Positions 30,703-39,739 of a stretch of DNA of 64,000 nt are shown in pieces. Position numbers and translations under genes: made by a program. The stretch lies in contig DACB01000015.1 of the NCBI GenBank assembly GCA_002494495.1, forward strand, positions 93,465 through 157,464, in the 5' to 3' direction. The DNA is from Methanobacterium sp. UBA294. Its GTDB lineage: Archaea > Methanobacteriota > Methanobacteria > Methanobacteriales > Methanobacteriaceae. Under the pieces are notes generated by a model. That model had not been told where the DNA came from and ran no database searches. It worked only from the letters and a program-made list of their open reading frames with translations. Each line of letters begins with the position of its first letter. Position 1 is the stretch's first letter.

Positions 30703-31665
30703 TCAGGTAGAAATCATCATAAATATTCTAAATGAGAGGTAAATAACGTAAATACCTAGTAGTATTAGTCCTTCTCTTTTGGAAAGTTTATTGTTCCTAG
30801 AAAGTAGGAAAAGGAGTAATATTGTTATTAGGATAAGTGCAGGGCCATCATAAATTATGGCAAGATTATCCACAGGTACAGTTACCAGCAGGGCAGGCAC
30901 TCCCAGACCAATCATTATGTTGAATATGTTACTGCCTAAAACGGTCCCTATAGCTAAACTACTAAGTCCTCTTCTGGCTGAAGTTAATACAGTGAAAAAT
31001 TCCGGGGAGGTGGTTCCAAATGCCAATAAAATTCCTGCAAACATGGCTGATAAAGAGAAGATCACAGAAAGTTCTACAGTACAGTACACAATTATCCGGC
31101 ATCCAATAGCTAATCCTAAAAGACCCAATAACAGACCAAAAACTTTTTTAGATAAATTAAATGTTGTAAGGTTAATTTTGAATTTATCTTCTTTCTGGTT
31201 TTCTTTTTCCTTTTTTTCATGTATAAATAGAAAGTAGGTATAAATCCCATAAGCTGCTATGAGTACTATACCTGCAAATACATTGATTTCTCTGAAAACC
31301 ACTATGAATGCTAACAATATCACAGCAGTAATCAGGGCCATTAATCCGTCTCGTTTAAAAGCAACCCTTTGGGATAATATAGGTCCGGCTACAGCAGCAC
31401 TTATAGCTAGTATTCCACCAATATTCCACATATTAGCACCAAGTACCGTACCTACACCTATATCCGGATTTCCTGTTAAAATGGCTATCATGGCCGAACC
31501 AAACTCAGGCAGAGATGTACCAATTGCCGATGCTGTGATACCTAATAAGATCTCAGATACTCCAAAATATGATCCTAAATCTACTAAATTATTAACAAAA
31601 ATTTCAGCCGCCTTTAAGACAAGCAAAAATGCTGCTAACAATACAATGATAAGAACTATCCACAT
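30703..31665 (-). CDS. Na+/Ca2+ (or K+-dependent) cation antiporter, CaCA family
   Basis: A 320-residue membrane protein with about ten segments and the two inverted alpha repeats that define the family: GITASAIGTSLPEFGSAMIA (about 42-61) with GTVLGANMWNIGG, and LAFGTTSPEFFTVLTSARRG (about 214-233) with GTVLGSNIFNIMIG. The acidic residues in both PEF motifs bind the cation during exchange. The ATG at 31665 has AGGGAT six bases before it; an in-frame TTG upstream overlaps that site. It is a single-gene unit beside a long gene-free gap. Ion specificity cannot be read from the sequence. Confidence 0.9.
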   Translation of the reverse strand: MWIVLIIVLLAAFLLVLKAAEIFVNNLVDLGSYFGVSEILLGITASAIGTSLPEFGSAMIAILTGNPDIGVGTVLGANMWNIGGILAISAAVAGPILSQRVAFKRDGLMALITAVILLAFIVVFREINVFAGIVLIAAYGIYTYFLFIHEKKEKENQKEDKFKINLTTFNLSKKVFGLLLGLLGLAIGCRIIVYCTVELSVIFSLSAMFAGILLAFGTTSPEFFTVLTSARRGLSSLAIGTVLGSNIFNIMIGLGVPALLVTVPVDNLAIIYDGPALILITILLLFLLSRNNKLSKREGLILLGIYVIYLSFRIFMMIST

Positions 31666-32504
31666 AATATTATCCCTTAACAACTATATTATGATTCATT
31701 GTTTGGAACATCTATTTAAATATTGGCTTTTTTGGGCCCATAAATGGTTTATATCTTTATATTTAACTTATCAGGAAAATAATAATAATGTTGCCTTACT
31801 AAAACCATTGAATTGGTAAAATAACCCATAAAATGTTATTAAAGAATTTTTAATCAGGGATTGTCTTATGAATTCTAGAATAAGTAATTTTTTTCTTTGA
31901 TCGCTCTTTATTTATGGTTCCTAAAAACTTGTTTAAACAAATCACATTAAAAAAATTGATGATTGGTGAATGATATGATTCCAGATAAATATCAGGGAGT
32001 ACACTAAATTTTTGGGAATCAACAATCAAAATCTCTATGTTATTATCATCTTTATGAAAAATAAAAATACATCAGGGATCTTTGGGTTATAAATTAACTT
32101 ATTATAATGATAAATAAAACAAGTACATTATTATACGATTATCAAAATAATGTGGATGGAATCAAAAAAATAGAGAACTACCACAATATTCATCGTTACA
32201 TATAGGGCTGTGGTTCAAAATTGAGCGATTTCTTCAAGTTTTCAAAAGAGCTACTCATTTTACTATGATTTTGTGGTCCTTAATTTAGGAAAATATTTTT
32301 ATTTCGTTATAGTATTGTTTAACGAAGTAAACTTTAATTATTTTTTAATGGAATTATATACTAAATTAATATTACATATGGTAATTTTTTAAAATTAATA
32401 CAGCAATTAAAAATTAGTTGAAAATAGGATTTACTATTTATTTAGTTTTTAAAAAAAAAGAAATGAAGAATTTATTTGTTTAAATAAATCCTCATAAACT
32501 ACCC
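31666..32504. other. long AT-rich intergenic region with possible gene remnants
   Basis: About 840 bases separate the antiporter and lon. Short plus-strand pieces look coding: MIPDKYQGVH after GGTGA at about 31965; KFLGINNQNLYVIIIFMKNK in the next frame; MINKTSTLLYDYQNNVDGIK from 32107; and GCGSKLSDFFKFSKELLILL in the same frame after a TAG at 32203. No family is recognised and there is no intact gene. Confidence 0.35.
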
Positions 32505-34886
32505 TTAAACCCCAGCCCCTCCTGTGAGAGAGCTGGCGTCCATATCGAGCATCATTGGTTTAGGTAGTTCTAATCCAATGGTTTCTTTAATGACATCCTC
32601 AACAGTTTCTACCATGATGAATTCCAGTTCAGCGGTTACATCTTCGGGGATGTCGTCCAGGTCTTTTTCGTTTTCTTTGGGTAATATAACCCGTTTTATT
32701 CCTGCGCGGTGAGCTGCCAGGACTTTCTCTTTTATCCCACCTACAGGTAATACCACTCCCCGGAGTGATATTTCACCGGTCATTGCCAGTTTGGGGTCTA
32801 CCTGCCGGTTGGTTACCAGTGATGCAATGGTGGAAAGTAAGGCAACACCAGCAGAGGGTCCGTCTTTAGGGATGGCTCCAGATGGCACGTGTATGTGTAA
32901 ATCTTTCTTATCGAAATCCATCTGTTTGAGGTTGAGCGCCAGTCTGGATCGGATGAGGCTCTCTGATATCTTGGCAGATTCCTTCATCACATCTCCCAAC
33001 TGTCCGGTGAGGGTTAACTTACCTGTTCCTGGCATGAATGCCCCTTCAATGAAGAGTATATCCCCACCTACTGGTGTCCAGGCTAGTCCGGTAACTACAC
33101 CAGGTGGGTTGTTTTTGCCAGCCTGACTTAACTGGGTGAGTTCATGGCCGAGTAAGTCGTAGAGCATGTCCTCATGGACTATGTATGGTAGTTCTACTTT
33201 TCCCAGAACTATCTTCTCTGATGCTACACGGGCTACGGCTGATAATTGTCTTTTAAGGCCACGGACACCTGCTTCTCTGGTGTATTTTTCAATGATGGTC
33301 TTGATTGCCTCATCATCTATCTGTAACTGTTCCTCAGTGAGTCCGTGTTCTTCAAGGACTTCTCCCATGATGTGTCTTTTGGCTATTATGAATTTCTCGT
33401 GGCTGGTGTAACTTCCTATCTCAATGGTTTCCATACGGTCACGTAGTGGTCCGGGTATGGTACGGAGGGAGTTTGCGGTGGCTATGAAAAACACATCAGA
33501 TAGGTCATAGGGCACTTCTAAGTAGTGGTCAGAGAATGTATTGTTCTGTTCCGGGTCCAGTACTTCAAGTAGCGCGCTGGCTGGATCTCCACTGTAAGAT
33601 GCCATGAGTTTATCTACCTCATCCATGATAAATACCGGGTTTTTGGTACCGGCCCTTCTCATTCCCTGGATGATTCTACCAGGTAGGGCTCCTACATAGG
33701 TTCTCCTGTGCCCTCTAATTTCTGCCTCATCCTTAACACCGCCCAGGCTGATCCTCACATATTCCCTGCCTAGTGCCTCTGCTATACTTTTTCCCAGGCT
33801 GGTTTTACCTGTTCCTGGAGGTCCTGTAAGTAGGAGTATTGATCCCTGTTTGTTCTGTTTGAGTTTCATCACGGTGAGGTGCTGGATTATCCTGTCTTTC
33901 ACTTTGTCCAGGCCGTAGTGCTGTTCTTCCAGCACTGTCCGAGCTTCCTCTATATCTATGTCCTTGACTTCAGATTCACCCCAGGGAAGTTCTACCAGGA
34001 GGTCCAGATAGTTTCTGATTATGTTTTCCTCTGAACTGTGAGACCCTTGCCTTTCTAGCTTGCTCACTTCATCAAGTGCCACCTGTTTCACTTCATCAGG
34101 CATTCCTGATTCTTCTATTAACTGTTTATAATCTTTTCGAGCCCCAGGCCTTCCTTCTGTATCATCCAGCTCCTCCTGTATGGCTTTAAGCTGTTCCTTG
34201 AGCATGGTCTCCCTGTGTTTCTTGTTCATTTCATCGTTGAACTTGGCGGCCATTTCCATTTGGAACTGGATATTTTCCTTCTGTTCGATGAGTATATCCA
34301 GGAATTTAAGACTCTTCTCCTTTAAAGAACGTATCTCTAGAAACTCTTGCTTTTCAGGAGTGGTGAGTCTCATGTAGGGAAGTATGTAACCAGTTATCTT
34401 GGTGATGTTGTCTAACTGCATCACTCTATCTACGTAAGTTCGGGAGTCTTTGAAATTTTCACTTATCTCCTTTACCAGGTAGCGTATATGGGTCAATATT
34501 TCTTCCTTATCTTCCTCTTTCAGGTCATCTATATCTGGTTTTAACTGGTAAGTAGCCCTATAATCTCCATCATCAGGGATGAATTCCTCTACTTCCGCTC
34601 TTTCAATTATCTTGAGTTTTAGCTGGAAGAAATCTTTCATTTCTTTTGCATTTACAACTTTTACCAGGGTCCCTACATTATAAAGATCTGATTCTACATA
34701 AATTCCCTGCAGGTTATCTTCTTTAACTCCCAGGGCAATTCCGTAAAAATCATCACCTGAAACCCGTCTGTATATTTCCTTACCTATTTTTTTATTTATC
34801 TTCAGGTTCATATCAGTTTCATGTATATACACCGTATTGGGTATTATTATGACTGATAATTCTGGATTTAGGTCTCTTTCGTTCAT
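32505..34886 (-). CDS. lon: ATP-dependent protease LonA (bacterial type)
   Basis: A 793-residue soluble AAA+ protease that degrades damaged and regulatory proteins. The N-terminal LAN domain starts with LSVIIIPNTVYIHETD, and a coiled linker with MLKEQLKAIQEELDD follows. Walker A is GPPGTGKT at 355-362. The proteolytic dyad is Ser678 in PKDGPSAGVALL and Lys721 in LPVGGIKEKVLAAHRAG, close to E. coli Lon numbering. No transmembrane insert is present between Walker A and B, so this is not the membrane LonB normal for archaea. It lies 45 bases downstream of an ArsR-family gene and probably shares its promoter. Confidence 0.95.
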   Translation of the reverse strand: MNERDLNPELSVIIIPNTVYIHETDMNLKINKKIGKEIYRRVSGDDFYGIALGVKEDNLQGIYVESDLYNVGTLVKVVNAKEMKDFFQLKLKIIERAEVEEFIPDDGDYRATYQLKPDIDDLKEEDKEEILTHIRYLVKEISENFKDSRTYVDRVMQLDNITKITGYILPYMRLTTPEKQEFLEIRSLKEKSLKFLDILIEQKENIQFQMEMAAKFNDEMNKKHRETMLKEQLKAIQEELDDTEGRPGARKDYKQLIEESGMPDEVKQVALDEVSKLERQGSHSSEENIIRNYLDLLVELPWGESEVKDIDIEEARTVLEEQHYGLDKVKDRIIQHLTVMKLKQNKQGSILLLTGPPGTGKTSLGKSIAEALGREYVRISLGGVKDEAEIRGHRRTYVGALPGRIIQGMRRAGTKNPVFIMDEVDKLMASYSGDPASALLEVLDPEQNNTFSDHYLEVPYDLSDVFFIATANSLRTIPGPLRDRMETIEIGSYTSHEKFIIAKRHIMGEVLEEHGLTEEQLQIDDEAIKTIIEKYTREAGVRGLKRQLSAVARVASEKIVLGKVELPYIVHEDMLYDLLGHELTQLSQAGKNNPPGVVTGLAWTPVGGDILFIEGAFMPGTGKLTLTGQLGDVMKESAKISESLIRSRLALNLKQMDFDKKDLHIHVPSGAIPKDGPSAGVALLSTIASLVTNRQVDPKLAMTGEISLRGVVLPVGGIKEKVLAAHRAGIKRVILPKENEKDLDDIPEDVTAELEFIMVETVEDVIKETIGLELPKPMMLDMDASSLTGGAGV

Positions 34887-34930
34887 ACTATCATGTTCTG
34901 GCTCTTTGAGCCTTAATTTGTTTTTTTAAC

Positions 34931-35314
34931 TTATTTTTTATTAATTTTTTCAAGTTTAATTTTCTGTTCTGATTTTCCCTCTAATTTGTGGCATTTAATA
35001 AAAAGACATCCAAATAAAAAATCAACTTTTTCTTTATGTTCCTCTAATGCTTGTTCATTGAATGTGTAGTAAATATGATTTCCTTGTTTAGTAGAGTTGA
35101 GGATCCGGGCAGTTTTTAGTATTTTAAGGTGTTGTGAAGCTGCTGGTTGGGTTAATCCCATCATCCTTGCCATTTCTGTTACACTAGTTCGTTCCATATC
35201 GCCTGATGCTAATCTGTATACCAATATTAGTCGATTTACATTTCCCAACGCTTTAAAAAGTTCTTCTAGATCACTGGATAAATCTGTGTATTTCTGGGAA
35301 TTGATCCTCAACAT
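34931..35314 (-). CDS. ArsR/SmtB-family winged-helix regulator
   Basis: A 127-residue DNA-binding protein. FKALGNVNRLILVYRLASGD is the ArsR-type helix start and VTEMARMMGLTQPAASQHLK the recognition helix (about 45-64). AARILNSTKQGNHIYYTF-like residues follow as the wing. Cysteines occur only near the end (GCLFIKCHKL), away from the classic metal site, so the signal may not be a metal. It is first in a two-gene unit with lon. A perfect 11 bp inverted repeat lies eight bases before its ATG, consistent with autoregulation. Confidence 0.86.
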   Translation of the reverse strand: MLRINSQKYTDLSSDLEELFKALGNVNRLILVYRLASGDMERTSVTEMARMMGLTQPAASQHLKILKTARILNSTKQGNHIYYTFNEQALEEHKEKVDFLFGCLFIKCHKLEGKSEQKIKLEKINKK

Positions 35315-35321
35315 GTTACAT

Positions 35322-35349
35322 AAGTATATAAGTATATGCTTATATACTT
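35322..35349. promoter_or_regulatory. 28 bp inverted repeat, probable operator of arsR-lon
   Basis: AAGTATATAAG (35322-35332) and CTTATATACTT (35339-35349) are perfect complements around a six-base spacer. The element lies 8-35 bases before the regulator ATG and contains TATA-like sequence, so a bound dimer would block the promoter. Confidence 0.6.
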
Positions 35350-35521
35350 TTCGATTGTAATAAAAAAATAATTTAAAAAAATAAGAATCTTCCTAAAAAT
35401 AGGTTATTGTCAAAAAAAGTCAATATAGAAATCCTGATAAAAATAATACCCTGTATTTTCAAATTAAAAAAAAATGGAAAATTTTGAACAGATATAAATA
35501 AAAAAAATAATTTTTAATTCC

Positions 35522-37201
35522 TTATTTATGTGCAAAGTAAAATGTCAGTTCGCTGTTTTGCACGGAATCCAAACGGGCAAACCCCACCCTTTCCAATTGA
35601 ACAATATCATCAACAGAAAGTTCGTCTGATGAAGGCTCAATAAAACCACTTAACAGGTTGGCATCCTGCATCATGACCTTAACTCTTTTATTTGAGGATA
35701 CGGGTACCCAGTGGACAATACGTGCTTTTTCCTTACGTGCATCTTCCAATGAAGAACTGTGATAGGTTATTTCATCAGCAATCTTAATATTCACTGCATC
35801 CATCAGCCTTAAAACTCTACCATTATTATTCTCTATATCATCCTGGTCAAGATAGACTTCACCATCAAATGGAAGCTCCCTGTAGCCACGATCTGGAAAA
35901 TCAGGATGTTTAACCCTTTTAATTGTTCCTTTCAGAGATTCAGGTAGGCCGTTAATGGTGACCTTCTGCGGGTTTAAAACTGCAAAATATCGGTTGGCCA
36001 CTTTCTCCAGAATGTTACGGTTTAGACCGTAAATCTTTTTCCAGCTAACCGTGGAATCTGCAATTTTAACACCTATTTCCAGCATCAGTTCCTTTATTGC
36101 TTCCGGCATAATTCCCCGTCTGCCGATGGCCCGAATGGTTCCCAGTCGTGGGTCGTCCCAGCCAGTGTACATCCCTTCTTCAATTCCATTTCTAGCCTGG
36201 GAAGTACTCAAGGCAATGTCATCCATTTTTAGACGGCCGTAATGAATGAACTCAGGCACGTCCCAGCCTAAGTGGTGGTAAAGGTACTTCTGCTTCTCAC
36301 TATTTGCCAGGTGGTCCTTTCCACGAAGTACATGGGTAACACCCATCAGGTGGTCATCAACAGTTACTGAGAAGTTCATCATGGGATACACGCGGAATTT
36401 GTCCCCAATACGTGGATGTTCATCATCTACAATACGCATGGCCACCCAGTCACGAATAGCTGGATTTTTATGATCCAGGTCAGTTTTAACCCTTAAAACA
36501 ACCGACCCCTCGGACATACCCGGCATCTCCTCCCAGAGTTTAAGATTCTCCGCCAGGGACATTTCACGGTGGGGGCATTCCTGGGAGCTGTCCTTAAGTT
36601 TTTTAAACTCATCTCCAGGACAGGTGCACATGTAGGCCTTACCTAGCTCTATAAGTTCCCGTGCATACTGGTGGTAGATCTCCATCCTATCACTCTGTAT
36701 GTACTGATCCTGCCACTTCACTCCCATCCACTCCAGATCTTCAGGTATCATCTGGTAGGCATCAGGGTCCACCCGACGAGGATCGGTATCTTCCACCCTT
36801 AAAATCAGTTTGCCACCGTAACGGGTGACGTACTCCTGGTTTAAAATAGCTGCCCTGGCATGTCCTATATGCAATGGTCCGCTGGGGTTTGGTGCGAACC
36901 TTAAAACCACTTCACCATCTACATTGGGCAGATCAGCCAGTCCGCTTTTTTCCTGTTTCTTTTCTTTCTTGGTTTCCTTGACCCCTAATTTTTCAAGTTC
37001 CTGCTTCTGCTCATCTAAGGATAGGGAGTTTACCTGCCCGGTTATCTCAGCAGCCAGGCTGACTATTTTCTTGGATTCTTTCCGCAGTTCTGGGTGTGAT
37101 CCCATTATAACACCCACTACAGCACCACTTTGCGCGCTGCCCTTGTGTTTAACTGCATTTAGAAGGGCGTATTTGTAAATGAGTTTTTCTGTATCATCCA
37201 T
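35522..37201 (-). CDS. gltX: glutamyl-tRNA synthetase, archaeal type
   Basis: A 559-residue class I synthetase that charges tRNA-Glu and, in archaea, also tRNA-Gln before amidation. The HIGH motif lies in RFAPNPSGPLHIGHARAAIL near 100-120. RVEDTDPRRVDPDAYQMI follows, and the KMSKS-equivalent lies in KMDDIALSTSQARNGIEEG. The C-terminal beta-barrel anticodon domain (LPFDGEVYLDQDDIENNNGR) is of the GlnRS-like archaeal kind. ATG at 37201 is chosen because GATGAT lies just before it; ATG at 37210 is possible. Last gene of the superoperon. Confidence 0.95.
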   Translation of the reverse strand: MDDTEKLIYKYALLNAVKHKGSAQSGAVVGVIMGSHPELRKESKKIVSLAAEITGQVNSLSLDEQKQELEKLGVKETKKEKKQEKSGLADLPNVDGEVVLRFAPNPSGPLHIGHARAAILNQEYVTRYGGKLILRVEDTDPRRVDPDAYQMIPEDLEWMGVKWQDQYIQSDRMEIYHQYARELIELGKAYMCTCPGDEFKKLKDSSQECPHREMSLAENLKLWEEMPGMSEGSVVLRVKTDLDHKNPAIRDWVAMRIVDDEHPRIGDKFRVYPMMNFSVTVDDHLMGVTHVLRGKDHLANSEKQKYLYHHLGWDVPEFIHYGRLKMDDIALSTSQARNGIEEGMYTGWDDPRLGTIRAIGRRGIMPEAIKELMLEIGVKIADSTVSWKKIYGLNRNILEKVANRYFAVLNPQKVTINGLPESLKGTIKRVKHPDFPDRGYRELPFDGEVYLDQDDIENNNGRVLRLMDAVNIKIADEITYHSSSLEDARKEKARIVHWVPVSSNKRVKVMMQDANLLSGFIEPSSDELSVDDIVQLERVGFARLDSVQNSELTFYFAHK

Positions 37202-37347
37202 AAAAATCATCTGAATAAATCATCTGAAAATATTGTAAATAATGTAAAGTTCAAAAAATTATAAGCCCAATTTATACATGCATTAGAATTTAATTATACA
37301 TACAATGCTGAAAATTAATTTAATCCGCTATATATAGAATTAATTAG

Positions 37348-37395
37348 TCCTGCAATGTAGAAATCTAGTTCTCCTGCAAAATAAAAACCTAGTTT
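37348..37395. repeat. two 24 bp direct repeats at the idsA end
   Basis: TCCTGCAA(T/A).(T/A)AgAAATCTAGTT occurs twice in tandem, the second copy running over the idsA stop codon. Similar short arrays follow other genes of this window. Confidence 0.5.
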
Positions 37396-38375
37396 TTCCT
37401 CTCTAACACGAAATCAGCCAGATTGTAGAGTGCTTCTTTAGCAGGGGAGTCATCCATCATATCCAGGAGCTTCTTAGCCTGGTTTACATTTTCTAAGGCT
37501 ATGTCCCTGGCGTAAGTAATGGAGTCGTACTTGTTGAAGATTTCGATGGCCCTGTTGGTATTTGATTCATCCCCACTTTCTAGGATGGATATCAGCTCTT
37601 CTTTATCCGCATCTGTTGCTGCTTCCAGGGTGTGCACTACCATGAGGGTCATCTTACCCTCTACTATGTCACTTCCCACTGGTTTTCCCAGCTCTTCTTC
37701 ATCGCTTATTACATCCAGGTAGTCATCTTGTATTTGGAAGGCCATACCTATGAGTTCCCCATACTGGGAAAGTGCCTCAACCTGTTCTTCACTGCCTCCT
37801 CCGATTATTGCACCAGATTTGGTGGCGGCAGCAATTAATGCGGCTGTTTTCTTGTAAATCATTTTCAGGTAATCCTCTTCCTTAACATCTAACTTGCCTT
37901 CAAAATCCATATCTAATGCCTGTCCTTCACATATCTTAATACAGGAATCCACCACAGTTTTTAAGGCAGTGATTACATTTTCTGATGGAATGTCCTCCGC
38001 TTGAGTCTGGGTTACCAGTTCAAATGCCTTGGAAAAGAGAACATCACCAGCGAGTATGGCCATAGGCTCGCCCCAGAGGGTGTGTACCGCGGGCATTCCC
38101 CTTCTCATTTCATCTCCATCCATGATGTCATCATGAATGAGGCTGAAAGTATGGATGAGCTCCACGGCGGCTGCTGTTTTATATGCCCATTTCCTATTTC
38201 CACCCACTGCCTCTGCAGTTAAGAGAACCAGTGCGGGTCTTATCTTTTTACCGCCCGCTTTTATTATGTGATTTGATGCTGAATGAAGGTTTTCAGGGTC
38301 AAGAGTATCTAATGCATTCTCTATTTCTCTGTCAACACCTATTGAATAATTTTTTACTAGTTTTAATATTTCCAA
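37389..38375 (-). CDS. idsA: short-chain isoprenyl diphosphate synthase (GGPP/FPP synthase)
   Basis: A 328-residue trans-prenyltransferase that condenses IPP with allylic diphosphates to make farnesyl and geranylgeranyl diphosphate for archaeal ether lipids. The first aspartate-rich motif is HDDIMDGDEMRRG (DDIMD at 82-86), with Phe77 five residues before it, which sets chain length. The second is QIQDDYLDVISD near 213-224. GGKKIRPALVLL near 41-52 binds IPP. The start is TTG, with GGAGGAGATCAC directly upstream. It follows RNase J by 11 bases. Confidence 0.95.
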   Translation of the reverse strand: MEILKLVKNYSIGVDREIENALDTLDPENLHSASNHIIKAGGKKIRPALVLLTAEAVGGNRKWAYKTAAAVELIHTFSLIHDDIMDGDEMRRGMPAVHTLWGEPMAILAGDVLFSKAFELVTQTQAEDIPSENVITALKTVVDSCIKICEGQALDMDFEGKLDVKEEDYLKMIYKKTAALIAAATKSGAIIGGGSEEQVEALSQYGELIGMAFQIQDDYLDVISDEEELGKPVGSDIVEGKMTLMVVHTLEAATDADKEELISILESGDESNTNRAIEIFNKYDSITYARDIALENVNQAKKLLDMMDDSPAKEALYNLADFVLERKN

Positions 38376-38386
38376 GTGATCTCCTC

Positions 38387-39739
38387 CTACATTATTCCTC
38401 CATTAAAGACTTGTGCCTGTCCATTTCTCAGTAAGTGTATGTTATTTCCCATCTTATATCCTTCTTCCTCTGCCAGTTCAGTGTAGGCTGCCAGCATCTC
38501 AAGATCTCCATGGGCAGGTATTATGTGCTCTGGATTGAGCATCCGGAGGAAGTCACGGTGATCTTCCCTTCCAGCATGTCCTGATACATGTATGTTAGGG
38601 TATATTCGAGCACCGCTGGTTTTAAGTCTTCTTTCCATGACGTTTCTGTTGGCTATGTTCATGGGGCTGGGTATGATTGGTGCAGATATCAATACGTTAT
38701 CCCCTCTCTTCACCTGGAAGTTGGTTTTGTTGTTGGCTATCCTGGGCAGGAGTGCATCTACTTCTCCCTGGTGTCCGGTTGTCACCAGGAGATATTCATC
38801 CCTTTTTTCATCTGCATGGGCCAGAGCCCGGTTAACAGCCTTGGGACTGCCGTAGATACTGGCAGTTGCCGGTAAGTTCAGTATTCCAAGATTCTCAGCT
38901 ATGCTTCCGAACCGTTCCATGGATCTGCCAAGTAGGAGTATCTGCCTGTCACTTTTATCTGCAATGTTACATATGGCCTGCAGCCTCTCTATATGGGATG
39001 AGAAGGTGGTAATCAGCATTCCATCTTTCTCTGCGAGTAAGGGTTCCATTGTATCCTGGAGGTTCATTCGGGCCACCTTCTCAGAGTGGGTTTTAACCTC
39101 GGTCATTTCAGTCATGTTGGTGGTTTCCACAATTAGTGCCAGTACTCCCTGCTGGCCAAGCTGCCTTAATCTCTGGTAGTCTGGTGGTGGGGAAAGCATC
39201 TGGTGATTGTCAAATTTAAAGTCATTGGCATATACTATAATACCTTCTGAAGTGTGCAGTGCAGCATTGACTGTTTGTGGTAAACTGTGGGTGGTTTGCA
39301 CGAATTCCAGAGTTATGTCCGGGGATAATTGTATCTTCTCCCCTGGGTTTAAGATCTGTAAGGGGTTGTTCACCTTGAACTTCTTTTCCTGTTTAATGGT
39401 TCGCTCTATGAGTCCCATGGTGTAGGGCGTTCCTATTAGTGGTGCTTCGTATCGGTGGGCTAATTTTCCAACTGCCCCTATATGGTCCAAGTGTCCATGG
39501 GTGAATACTATGGCCCTTACTTTTCCATCTACTTCCTTCATCAAGGTGTCGTCTGGTATAATACCACGCTCAATCAGGTCCAAGCTGTGCATCCGGGCCA
39601 TATCCGTGTCTTCGTGTATGTGCACCCGGTCCAGGTGGATACCCATATCAAATATTACCACATCTTCTCCTATCTTCACGGCGGTCATGTTCTTTCCAAC
39701 TTCTTCGTATCCGCCCATGGCTATTATTTCTACGCTCAT
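38387..39739 (-). CDS. rnj: ribonuclease J, archaeal
   Basis: A 450-residue metallo-beta-lactamase/beta-CASP nuclease; archaeal RNase J has 5'-3' exonuclease activity in RNA decay. The zinc motif HGHLDH is at 81-86. Further metal ligands lie in TTHSLPQTVNAALH, YANDFKFDN, and the C-terminal HVSGHAGREDHRDFLR with IIPAHGD. AGGAGATCATT precedes the ATG, and the start shares one base with the stop of fni. Its placement inside the isoprenoid gene run is a conserved arrangement of Methanobacteriales rather than a pathway link. Confidence 0.94.
   Translation of the reverse strand: MSVEIIAMGGYEEVGKNMTAVKIGEDVVIFDMGIHLDRVHIHEDTDMARMHSLDLIERGIIPDDTLMKEVDGKVRAIVFTHGHLDHIGAVGKLAHRYEAPLIGTPYTMGLIERTIKQEKKFKVNNPLQILNPGEKIQLSPDITLEFVQTTHSLPQTVNAALHTSEGIIVYANDFKFDNHQMLSPPPDYQRLRQLGQQGVLALIVETTNMTEMTEVKTHSEKVARMNLQDTMEPLLAEKDGMLITTFSSHIERLQAICNIADKSDRQILLLGRSMERFGSIAENLGILNLPATASIYGSPKAVNRALAHADEKRDEYLLVTTGHQGEVDALLPRIANNKTNFQVKRGDNVLISAPIIPSPMNIANRNVMERRLKTSGARIYPNIHVSGHAGREDHRDFLRMLNPEHIIPAHGDLEMLAAYTELAEEEGYKMGNNIHLLRNGQAQVFNGGIM

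Noticed and set aside
32107..32268. Pyrrolysine-style TAG read-through ORF
   Set aside because: The frame is open on both sides of the TAG, but it is short, has no recognisable family and no pyl gene is in the window; decay is simpler.
32524..34377. Plus-strand open frames opposite lon
   Set aside because: They are serine/isoleucine-rich shadows of the lon gene with no ribosome sites or family features.
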